DNA of 64,000 nucleotides from Aphelocoma coerulescens. Taxonomy: Eukaryota > Chordata > Aves > Passeriformes > Corvidae. The stretch is from contig NC_091014.1 of assembly GCF_041296385.1 (NCBI RefSeq), forward strand, positions 50,052,078-50,116,077. Direction: 5' to 3'. Shown here piece by piece: positions 1 to 11,900 of this stretch (position 1 is the first letter of the stretch; the number at the start of each line of letters is the position of its first letter). The notes under the pieces were generated by a model that was not told where the DNA came from, did not search any database, and worked only from the letters and a program-made list of their open reading frames with translations. A program made the position numbers and the translations under genes.

Positions 1-3000
1 CTAATGTTAAAGGTAGTGAAATGACACAAAGAACTCAGCTCTATTTAAGTACGTTATTCTCTGCTATATAAGTGATACTTGCTTTAAGCCTTCACTGTTG
101 GAGAAAGAAGTGGTTCTGCATTCATAGCATACAATTCGGAACCAAGATCAAGGATTCATCTGAGTTAAAAGTGATCTGACAAGAAGGAAGAAGTTTGCTT
201 TAACATGGGTTGGTTTCCCAGTTTTTTGCACCTTGCAGCTTTTTATTGGTAACAATTATTTTGCTTTTACGGTGTATAATAATCTTGAAGTGTGTCATCA
301 TTTGTTGCCAGCAGAAGACACTGTAGTTTTTTTTGCTCAGCTACCATACAGAAATTGAGGGGTTAAAAATGTTAAGTCATGGGATACTGTAACAGGAAGG
401 CATGGGATGGAGGAGGAGGTTGTGAAGGAAGTTAGTTACGCTTTCCCTGTGCTGCTTTCAGATCAGTATTGTTCCCATTTAGTTTCCCTAAAGTATTAGG
501 ATTTAGAGCGCTAATATACAAACGTTTGACTCACTTGAAGTCCCATGTAAAAATGAACATGGGACTATGACTTTGGAAGAAGGTTTGCCAGAAACAGAGT
601 TGAAGGATTGTTATTATAGAAAATTATTTTGTTACACTGGAGAAATGTGAAAAGTCTTTTTTCAAATTTGGGGAGGAAGTACAATTTTCAAATTGTAAAT
701 AGAAGTGTTAATAAATTATGCTCTTTAGTTAAACTTAATTCTGAAGTGATGTGAAGTCACTTAGACAATGCATCAACTTGCTGCACAAGTACCAAAAAGA
801 AATGGACACAAAGGAATAACTTTTGAAAACGTTTATACAATCTTTTAGATGATAGGTAAATAAGCAGTAGCAAATAGATAAGAAATATAATACACAGAAC
901 AAATAATCTGGAAAGAATGTGTGATCTGATTCTGTAGGACAGAGTCTGAATAATGTTTAATCGGGTACTTTTGCCATGTTTTCAGGCATCTTTTTAGCTG
1001 TTGCAGAGCCTTGTGCATCTTTTATTTACTGAATTTACTCAATATACCAGTTGGTTAGGGCTTTTTTTTGGTCTTACTCAGCTATACAAAGAAGTAATAG
1101 CATTGAAAGTATGGTAATTTTGATAGGTTTTATGCAGTCTATGTGCCCAGTAAGCATTTGACCTGTAGCAAGTATATCTTTAAAGTCTGGAGACCTTTAA
1201 CAAGTTTCTTTCACTTGTTGACAGAGTATATGTAACTAGGTTCCTGTTGATCACGTTTTTCAAGCCTTGAATGGATGTTCTGACCAATTACTTTACAGAA
1301 TTCTAGTTCAGGTGCTCCATGTGGTCCTGCAATATCTCTATAAACCCTGACTAACATCTGTGCAGTTGTATGTCATTATTAGTACTTAAAAATACCGCAG
1401 CAGTTGTACTGCATGGAATTTTAGATGGCTGGTGTTTTGACATGCAGTTACCATTCATTATTAATATTACCAGTTAGGTAACATCATGTCAACGTTCAGT
1501 TTGCCATTGCAAAACAAAACTGTGCAGCAATATGGCTTATGCTGTGTTGTGCAATATATCTGTTCTTTAACACTGTTTTGTTATTTCTTTCCCGTGTACC
1601 TTCTGAATGTTCTTTGGGCTGGCTGTCATTTTCCAGGTGGTAGCAGTCACTTTTGTGAAGTGTTGCATGTATTTGCTGTATTACAAGTATGTATATCTAG
1701 CTTGAAGCTACAAGATTTTTTTGCAGTGTGTATTATAATCAGGCAAACAGGTTGTAAGGGCTTAATTAACCCCTGTTGTTGTCACTTTACCACAACACAT
1801 AAGTCACTGTAGCCAGATAAAATAGCTAAATTTGGAGGTTTTAACATTACAGCAGTAGATCCCATCAGAAACCTTTGTTTTCAGGATTATTTTTGTTCCT
1901 ATTTTAAGTCAGTGGGCAGTTACAAATATTCCATCTCTGGTGACAGTAGATATCTATGATTTTATACTTCTTTTCCGAATTCTGCCTGGTTCCTGCCTTG
2001 CTGTTCTTCCGGGATTTCTGAATGTTTATTTTTTATTATTTTTTAATGTACCTTGCCTTTTCTTGCTTACTTTGTAGGTGACTGAGTAACAGCCTCAAAG
2101 AACGTGAGGAAGTTACTTACTTGTGTACATATGTTTATCTGGTGTTATTTCATAGCTGATTTGCTGCTGTTTGTTTGAAACATTTATGAGTCACTGTGGT
2201 TATTGATCAGTGTATAATTTTACAGTATGTATTTCTGCTCATCTTGGATTTATTAACTTGGACTTCATGCACTTATACTTTTTCTGGCATAATATGGCAC
2301 TTGTCCCTCTGCTTAGAAAGTGCAAGCATAAATAGATAGGGTAAGGTCACAAAGTACTTGCCGGCTCAGTTGTAAAGCTAGCAGAATTCAGAAGGTAATG
2401 GTTTGTGCTTCAAAACTACTATATTTGTGTTTAACTTTTCTTATGATAGTACTAAATGGTAGATAGGTAAGTCAACTTTCTGTTGTTTTGGCTGTGCATA
2501 TAGCAACTTTCAACTTAAATCTTCCTGTTATTAAAACTTTGAAGGCTGATAAATTTTTGAAACGGAAATAATAGTTGTATTGTATACCTTATGACTGAGA
2601 GAAACTCATGGGAAAGTAAGGTTATGAAAAAACACTGGCAAGCTTATAAAAAATAAAACCCCCGAAAGGGAGAGAAAAATCTTTTTCTGGCAAAAGACCA
2701 GAGTAATATTGGAGTGCTTTCCAGTATTTTAGTTCAGTGACTATTTTGCTTATTTCAGTGGGAGGCTGTGGTAAAATATGTGTTTGCATATTGGGTTACA
2801 TTTGATTTTTCATGTGAAATCTGCATGAGTGCCTATGGGTAAAATAGAGGACAAAAAGGAAAACAAACAGTTTCTAAAATCAAGCATTTTGACTGCTACC
2901 TTTAAATTTCCTTTGATTTTATGTTCACGATTTAGTTTTTAACATGATCACATTTAAGATTTTTTCTATGAGAGTGCTATATCAGTTCATTTCACAGGAT

Positions 3001-5774
3001 AGATGGTGAACTGTATTTATTAATTTTTTTGTGATGTTTGGATTTTTTTCTTCTTTTTCCATGCTTAATCTCTGTCATTATTTCTTCACCCTATTTAAAA
3101 TGTTAGGATTTGAGTTTGTATAGTATTCACCACTATAGTGCTTGAACGTTTTACAGGTTTTGTTAACATGGTTTCTCAGTATCCAGTGAGGTGAATAGGA
3201 AGACGTACTGTTGTTCCATTATCATTACATATCCACAGCTTTTAGAGTGTTTACTTTAGAAATAATTTCTAGTTTGGTTTGCATCTTTATTGACACACAA
3301 ACCCGGTGTGTTTTTGAATGCTTGCCTTCCTCTTAGGGTCAGGAAAGAAAATGTGATATGCTGTGGTTCTCTGGTTGCTTTTTTCCTGTTGGAAAAAAAT
3401 TATTTCTCTTTTCCCCGCTTTCAACCTTCTCTTATTTTAGGAGTTGCATTGGTTAAGATAGAAGCAGGATTTCTGCATTCTCTTTAGTTTATAAGATGTC
3501 TATGTGGGTAAATAAGGACACATATTTTAAACTATCAACATGTGTTTCAAACTGATGCATGTTTCATAAAAATTTCAGGATTGCAAATAGTCTGGGAGGA
3601 TGTGGCAGGCTGACCCTGGCCAGCACCCACACAGCTCTTCACTCACTTCCCTATCCCTGGCAGGCTGGGGACAGAAAATAGGAAGAAGAAAAGCAAGAAA
3701 ACTTGAGCTGCTCTGGGAGGGCAGCCAAGAGATCAGCTGTGTGAGGTGCCCTCAAATCCACCATCTGCTCAGCCTAGTGGTGGGGCTGAGACAGAGTAGG
3801 AAGGTGCAAGTATTAGGGAATCTGAGAAAGAGATTGACTTGTGGAGGCACACCCTCCCATACTGCAGATAAGTGGACCCCTCCTGCACGTCACAAGAAGC
3901 AGCGGATCCCCTGCTGTCTCACCACCAGGCAGGAGAGGACCTTAGAGATGGAGGGGAGTGGAAGTGGGTTTCTGCTCGGCGTGGCAGGCGAATTCTCTCC
4001 TGAGCTACCTCACCTTCCCTTGGACAATAGGGGTGAGGCCCTGAAATCTGAGGACCAGGGAAATGAGAATGTGGATGAAGGTTCTTCCAGGACGGAGGAG
4101 TTGCCTAGGGCAGGGCAGCCTCCCACATCACAACCTCCTCCGTTAAGAAGACAATAAGTTTAGTAGTCATTGGTGTCTCCCTTTTGAGAGGAATGGAGGG
4201 CCCGATATGCTGACCAGACCCAATCCGTAGGGAGGTGTGTTGGCTCCCGGGGGTCTGAGTCACGGATGTCATGAAGAAGCTTCCCAGTCTGGTGCAGCCC
4301 TGTGGTTATTACCCACTACTGGTTTTTCCAGGTGGGTATCGACAAAGTCCCAACAACAAGGCTACAGAGAGTCAAGAGGAACCTAGTGGCCTTGAGTCAA
4401 CTGGTTAAGGATCTGGAGCACAAATTGTGTTTTCTTCTGCCAGTTGCAGGGAATGAGTTTAAACAAAGCATGCAGGATTGCAGCAAGCACCAATAGAACT
4501 AACTTTGAGCCATCATAAAGCATTCAAGCCACAGCTAATATTCACTTTCTAGTTCTCTTCGCTTGTCATCAAACAGAAGTTTTTTCAGAAATGCTGTCTT
4601 AGTTTGAAATTTTGTTATTGGTCAGGTACTGCTCAGTGTATGTCTTCCATCCCCTGTTACTCTTCTCTGCCTTGTGCTAATGTTTGATCCATCACACTTA
4701 AGAGCTGGAGCAGGGAGCCAGTATGGATAGAAGCAGGAGAAATGTACTTAGTTGAGTTAGTTATAAATATTCACCTGCTAACAGCTTAATGAAAATAGCT
4801 AAAACCCAATTTTTTTTGTATTGGGCTGTTTGGATAGCCTATTTCTAGAAGCTTGTAGGGGTTTTCTTAATTAATAATATAGCTGTTCCTGTGAGATTTT
4901 AATTAGAGTAATGTTTATAATGTGCAGTAAAAGAGCATACGTTTCCTCTTGGGACTGAAAACTGTGTTTTCATGTTATTTTCTACTGCTTTCTAACCTTT
5001 ATTATTATTCATAATGCTGTTGTAGCAGCATATAAAAGTCTGTTTCATTATAAAGTTTTTAATTACTTTTTTTTGTCAGTTGATAGATTTCACATTAATG
5101 ACTTCCCAGATGGTGATGTAATCTAATTTTTTATTTTACATCGACCTCTGTAATTTCAAAGTTTCATATAAATTTCTTAATTTTCTCCTGGTCCAGTTGC
5201 AGGCGTTGGAGAGACTTCCTCTGTTTTTAACATTTTTGTGACTTTTTTTTACACATCTTGAAGCATTACAAAATTCTTAGCATTTTATCATATGAATGGT
5301 CTGATCAGATTAATAGATTACAGTGACTATTTTGTCACATTGTACTGGTTTGGAGCGGAACACTGAGACAGAACCTGGTTTAATAAAGCTCCACTTGATA
5401 TATATAATGCCCAATGACTGCAAATATACTTAGAATATTTTGACTCTTCATAATTGATATAAATGCTTTCATCTACTTAAAATCAAGCTGGTTTCTGACT
5501 GTGGATCTGCTGCTTTGTCACTGTGTAGATAGGTGTTATAGTTTGCACAATAAAGGAGCATTAGTACCTTAACTCTTAAAACATGTATTTCAGAGTTTAT
5601 ATACAGTAAGCTCTCCCATAGCTGGGGCTAAGTAAGAAGAACAAGTTTCTTTGTTTGGTTATTGTATTAGTGGGATTGTACTGTTGATTCAAAAACCCAT
5701 GTTTGTATGTAATTGTGTATAGGCTTGGTTTTGGCTGTGTTATATACTGAGTGAGTTCTGTTGCTTATTTGCAG
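1..5774 (+). other. SCYL2 intron upstream of the first exon seen
   Basis: AT-rich intronic DNA. Short open frames here have no coding character, and the expected first SCYL2 coding exon is not visible. The only notable content is the GC-rich CR1 ORF1-like block at about 3600-4500. Confidence 0.7.
3600..4500 (+). mobile_element. CR1-like ORF1 remnant with broken SGNH/GDSL esterase-like domain
   Basis: A GC-rich patch in AT-rich intron. An open frame of 185 codons runs from 3600 to 4157 and is basic and proline/charge-rich, ending in a PPTSQPPPLRRQ segment. Past its stop, other frames continue with SLVVIGVSLLRGMEGPIC, a stop, PDP, REVCWLPG, VTDV, KKLPSLV and YYPLLVF; after a one-base shift comes QVG. 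This order matches the SGNH/GDSL-type domain that I recall from ORF1 of avian and reptilian CR1 LINEs, with GVS for the GDS motif. In-frame stops and the shift make it non-functional. The family assignment is from memory of the motif order; boundaries are approximate. Confidence 0.55.
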
Positions 5775-5932
5775 GAAGTAGCTGTATTTGTCTTTGATAA
5801 GAAGCTGATAGACAAGTACCAAAAATTTGAAAAAGATCAGATTATTGATTCTTTAAAACGAGGTGTTCAACAGCTAACTAGGCTTCGACATCCTCGACTA
5901 CTTACTGTTCAACATCCATTAGAAGAATCCAG
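5775..5932 (+). CDS. SCYL2: SCYL2 window exon 1 (pseudokinase N-lobe)
   Basis: Acceptor gcag at 5771-5774, donor gtaagc at 5933, ends in phase 2 inside an Arg codon. It encodes EVAVFVFDKKLIDKY through HPLEESR. This is the beta3/alphaC part of the N-lobe; the usual VAIK lysine position is Phe. Confidence 0.96.
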
Positions 5933-8900
5933 GTAAGCTGTAGTAAAGTAGAGAACAGTTATTTTTAATCATTGTTTAGGTATTGGATGTAAACTATCTG
6001 GAACATTCAACACATACATCTGATGAGATTCAAGTTTACTGTATTTATTCATATGACAGTGGTATTCACCCCACTCTCATATTTACCCCCCTCTTTGCCA
6101 TAGAATGCAGTTCTGGTATGAAGCTAATTAATAATCTATTGCTTGATCTTAGTCCAATTGCAGCTGTAAGGCTGCACATGACCCTTACAGCATGAAAACT
6201 TGGTAGTTTAATTAATTTTGCTTTTATAGAACTCTCAAAAACTGTTTTCTTTCAAAAAGTTATCCATACATTTTGTTCCATGTGTAAGATGTATTTAGTA
6301 CATGTGAGATAAGGGATTTTTGGTGAATTCTATGTGTTGTAACTACATATGTGTTGGAAAGGTCCTCAAATGCCAATCAAGGAGACAAAATTCAGCATGT
6401 TCTTCCGGTGCTTATTTGATTTATGAAAGGTCAGTCACTAGGCACAATAACTGGTTAGTCTTACAGATTTATTGTTCAGCCATAGTGATAACAGCACACT
6501 AAAATCTAGCAGAGAAAATCAAGGTTTCATGTTAAAATAGGAAGTGGATCCTGATACTACCAAAGATGATCATGAAGGTTTTAGGGTTTTTTTTTCCCAA
6601 AATAGCAAGGGGGTTGGACTAGATGATTTCCAGAAGTTCTTTCTAACCCCAGTGATTCTGTGATCCTAAATGGTAGCCTGATAAGGACTCATTATATATA
6701 TATATGTATTCATTTCTGTGTTATCTTGAATTTTACCAGATGGCTTCTAGGAGCTGAGAATACTGTGGGAATGCTTCTTCATCTTTGCAGTGCCTGCTTT
6801 GAGACAGATTTCTTGGATTAAATTGCACTTACATATTCATATCTATCTTTCCTCCGGTACTAAACAAATTTCACATTAACAGGGGTTCAAAGCTGTCATT
6901 GTGCCTATGATTCAGTATGTCCCTTACAAAGGCCTAAGAAAGGTTAATTAGGTAGTTGAAGACAGCTCTCAGAACTCTACAACAGTAAATAAACTATTAC
7001 ATGCTAAATAGCCTAGGGTCATCTCAAGTTATGGTGTATGCAAGTGAATCCCAGAGCATACTTCAGGCTTCTTCCTAAAATTGTCACAGTTTTCCAGTTG
7101 GCTCAGCAGCTTTTCCCCTGAACTTTGACCTTCAGAAGAAAAAGCTAAGATTCATACCTTTAAGAAAGCTTTGGTGGTGTTCTTGTGAAGCATTTAAGCC
7201 TTTTGAGTGAAATTAACAGTATGGTTACATCAGAGTTCTTGTTTATGAGCTTTTAGTAATGCCTTATGCGTTTCTTCAGCTGTTTTCCATTCCATACTCA
7301 GCGCACTGAGCTGCTGGTAGAAACACCAGAAGCACAAAACCTGTACAGTTGCTTGCTGTGCCAGAAACTGATGTAACGAGTTTTTGGAGGAGATTAATAA
7401 AAGAAAGGTTTACATAGAATATTTCTGTGTGTAACCTTGTGCAAGCATGCTGTAAGATTGCTTTAGAATTTCAGGTCTTTCCAGAGAGCTTATTCTTGAA
7501 GAAATCTGTTGTGGGCTTCTGGCTAGACTGTACCTGTTCTCTTCTTTTTCCCCTTTTTTCTTTTTTTTGTGTTTCCCCAAAGTAACAAACAGTTGTAAAG
7601 ACCTGCTTGCAGGTCACCCATTATTCCTCCTTTATGAAGCAAATGGATACTTGGTGTACCTGGAGGGCTGAAGTAGACATGGAAGGAAACGCCATACTTT
7701 TCTGATGCTAGTGTATAGGTAGTTTTTCCCCTATTAATGGAATGTCTCTACTACAAGTTATTGGTATCCAACATAGTTATTTTTAATATAAATGTACATA
7801 ATGCATATAATGATGTATACCTCTTAACAGGCATTTATATAATGAGTAACTCCTTATTTATACTAAATAGTTAATATGAATATGTCTATTTACAAATGGT
7901 CTTGAATTCCATTGACAATGCTGGAAAGCAATATTAATTTATATTTAACTTGTTACTGAAGAAAAGGATAAAAAAACCAAATTGAAAGTTAACTCATAAT
8001 TCATTGCTAGCCTTTAAAAATAGTAGTGGTGTGAATTGTCCCTGATCATTTACTAGATATTGCATTTGTTACATTGTTTTGCTGTAAAAAGCATATGCAT
8101 TTTTGTCCATTGCTTTTATTTTTAAAGTGTTTTTATTTTATTACTCTGAATTTAATTTTGATATTATCCAGGAAGCTGTTAAAGCAGCTGCCCTGTATGG
8201 CAGACATCAGTTTCTGCAATATTCTGCTATTTTAATTAGGCTTACCACATCCTTCCAATATTGTGGTTTGGGCCCTTTTTTAATTAGCTCCTAAAGTAAA
8301 AAATAAACAGCCATTTTTTTATTCCCTCAAAACAGCATTAATCAGAGAGTTTATGTTACAAAAACCACCAAATAACTTTTCCTTAGATATTGTCTATAAT
8401 CTGTGCCTTAACCATAACTAAATGGATAAGCTCTGTGGTAAAGTTGAAGTCAGACTGAAAATAAAGGACTTTGTCATTCTGTGTTCTGCTTTTTCCTTGT
8501 GACTATAACAGAAACAAATTTTATAGCCCTTGTCATATTAATAGAAACATGAAAGGTATGTCATTAACAGAATGGTAAGGAGGAAACCAAGCAAAAAAAT
8601 TCTGTCAGATTGGCTGACACTTAGCATTCAATGTATTTTACTTTTCTGTTGTTTTTCCTTTAGAGAGGCAGTAGATAAAACTAAAATCTGGATGAATAGT
8701 AAGAGGTTTGCATGTTTCAGCAGCCTTATTTTCTTCAAAGGTCAAACTTGTTAATTATTGAAATACTTAAAAAATATGTGGTAGATTCATGCTGAATCGT
8801 GTCTTCTGATATTTTTATAGAACGATCAAACCTGCCTATAACTTTATATTCAAAACTGTATCTTTGTTACTCGGTTTCTGTTTTCTGTGTTCATACTGAT

Positions 8901-11900
8901 GCAGTATTTAGTGTTCTCGTGAATTAATCACCCTTAAAGCAGGTATGTGTGCTACCATCCATGTAATGCTTTCTCAAAAAAATCCTTAAAAAACAATTAA
9001 GGAGTGAGTTGCAGTGGCTGTCCAGGGCCTCCACCGATGTGCAGACCAGTATGAAGAAACTGGATGTAAAGAATGACTCTGTGTTGCATGAAGTTTGTGA
9101 AATTGAGACATATATTGGTTTCAGGACCAATTTTGAAATTAGAAATTTTGAAGCACAGTGTTACAACCGGTCCAATTTATGTGTGGAAGTTTGCTTCATC
9201 TGTGCTTTTCAAACACAGGTGACACAAAGCTGCATAAACAAGACCATTAGTTTTTCATGAAGAAAAAAAATCAGTAAAATAATTTGTAAAACATGCAAAC
9301 TGCAGTTCATATAACAAGCGTATTTGTGTTTGCAGCTCTTCTTTATCAGTTGGCAAAGTAAAAGAATATTCTGGTTCTCCCTTATATTAATTTAGTTTCT
9401 GATTAAGTATTGGTTCAGTTAGGGACACATTGGTTTTAGGCATAGGTAGAAGTCTGATTTTGCAAGTTCTAATAGTAGTAAGAATTATTTGATCAATTTT
9501 TCTGTATCAGGACAAGAAAAGTATTGTTTTTTTAAAAAAATTTATGAAGCTTTGTGTGAATCATTAGTGATTTATGTGAATGTTAGAGAATAAAATAACT
9601 TCATTCTAGTATTTTTTTAAACTGCAGACATTTATGTGTTTCTCTTTAGTATAGTAGTATAAGAATTCAAAACCTGAAATATAACATGACTTTCAGTAGC
9701 ACCAGGTGCTTTGGCAATGTATAATATGATGTTTGTATGGTTCTTTATTTGCAGTCATGAGATATATTACATTTATATACAAGAAATTTTTTAATGCATT
9801 TCCTATACAGGGATTGCTTGGCATTTTGTACAGAACCAGTCTGTGCAAGTTTAGCTAATGTTCTTGGCAGCTGGGACAACCTACCTTCTCCTTTACCATC
9901 AGACATTAAAGAATACAAACTTTATGATGTGGAGACCAAATATGGTTTGCTTCAGGTATGGTACAGGTTGTCTTTATAATTTTCTTCTGCTTTTAGTATT
10001 AATGATTTTTTTTTTAATGAGGTCTGTGAACTGCTAAAGTTTTGTCTGCCTATAGTAAATCAAATAATTGTGAGGTGGGAGATCATAGTGCCCTGATCAC
10101 TCTTAAGTGTAAGAGAGGATAAACACTTGAAGCTCTATTCTTTTTTTGCTTGTTCTGACATGTAAAGTAGAAAATTCAATTAATTTTTATTCTCCATGTA
10201 AATGTCTATGCTACAGCTGTCTCTTCCATATGTGAATCTTTTCTTTATGTTCTGTGGAGAACCATTACCTCCCAGGTTTTGTTTGGTGAATATGTTGATC
10301 AACTTTGTAAAGCATTTTTGTTCTTCTGAGATCATATTGTGGCCTGAGGGGAGAGAGAAATGCACCACCACACTTATGCTGTGATAGTTAATTGACATTA
10401 GTAATCTCACCTGCTGATTACCCATCTGTGTTTAATTTCCATCATGCATAATTTTTGAGGCATAAGCTAAAATAGTGATGAAAAATTGTTTCTTAGTTAA
10501 CTTAGGAATTCAACTGTGACAACAGAATTTTTGTAAATGTGTTATAGGATGTTTGGGGGAATATTTAACCTGAAATAATTATCTTTTATTAACAGGTTTC
10601 TGAAGGTTTGTCATTTTTGCATAGCAGTGTCAAAATGGTCCATGGAAATATTACTCCTGAAAATATAATTTTGAATAAGAGTGGAGCATGGAAAATTATG
10701 GGCTTTGATTTTTGTATCCAATCAACAAATCCATCTGAACAGGAGGTAATAACCTTTATGTTTATCATCATTCAATTTCAAATTCAGGTCTTTATCTAAA
10801 ACCAGTTTCATGATCTTGCGTTCCAGTATAGAATCACTTATTTAATATTCACCTCTGTGTTTTGTTGGCGGAAGGTTAGAACGTAATGGCACGGGTCTGG
10901 ACTGAAGTGCTGCGTTTGATCATCCCAGAAAAAGAGCCTCAGTGGGCTCAGTGGAGTCACAGTAGACTAGTGACTGTTTCAAACAGAGCCTGGAGCCTGT
11001 GCCACTTCTGCTCACCTTCATTTTGGATGATATGCAAACCTGCCTAACTTAGTGTGTTGCATCTACTCAGTGCCTGGTTGCTACCTCCTAAAATGAATTC
11101 CATCATAGCTCATGTTTCCTCATTACCAGCAGTGCTTTGATTTTACATTACACTTCGTAGCTCTAATATGCAGACATAACTGCATCAGCTAATCACTCTA
11201 AGCTACAGACAGAGATTCTTAACAGTTTTGCTTTACTCTGTTTCTGTTTGATTCATAATTGAATTTGAGAGGCCTAATTATTTTTTGCTGCCTGAGTTTC
11301 TTATTGAAAATGGTCTTTAAAAATCCTTGATAAATGTATTTTGTTTCACTTCTCATACTTCTCTTGTAGCCAAAGTTCCCTTGCAAGGAATGGGATCCAA
11401 ACTTGCCATCCTTGTGTCTTCCAAATCCTGAGTATCTGGCACCAGAATATATTCTCTCTGTGAGCTGTGAGACAGCCAGTGATATGTACTCTCTGGGAGC
11501 TGTAATGTATGCAGTGTTCAATAAAGGGAAACCAATTTTTGAGGTCAACAAGCAAGATATTTATAAAAGCTTTAGTAGACAGCTGGATCAGGTATTTGTT
11601 CGTTTTATGACTGTTTGTTGATTTTCATATTTGAAAAGTTATTATTGTAAAAGAGGTTTAAATATTGAGAACACTATCAGTGCTCCAACATAAACTATCT
11701 GACAATGGTATCTTACCTTGCATCCTGTTGTTATAACAAGGAAAAAGCCATAGCAAAATGTGGGAAATAAAAATATGTCCAGAAGAGGTTACGTGTACCA
11801 ACTTTATAATCTAAAAATTGTATTTTTCACCTGATTTCTCTGTAAACCTGTTAAATTCTGGTCTTGGGAAGTAATGCTTACCTGTTGGGGTGAACAGTAT

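Noticed and set aside
1486..1812. 108-codon open frame in the 5' SCYL2 intron
   Set aside because: AT-rich, low-complexity composition, no recognisable domain and no link to the SCYL2 frame.
1..5774. Search for the first SCYL2 coding exon
   Set aside because: No sequence encoding the expected N-terminal about 60 residues with a donor in phase 0 was found; it is presumably upstream of the window.
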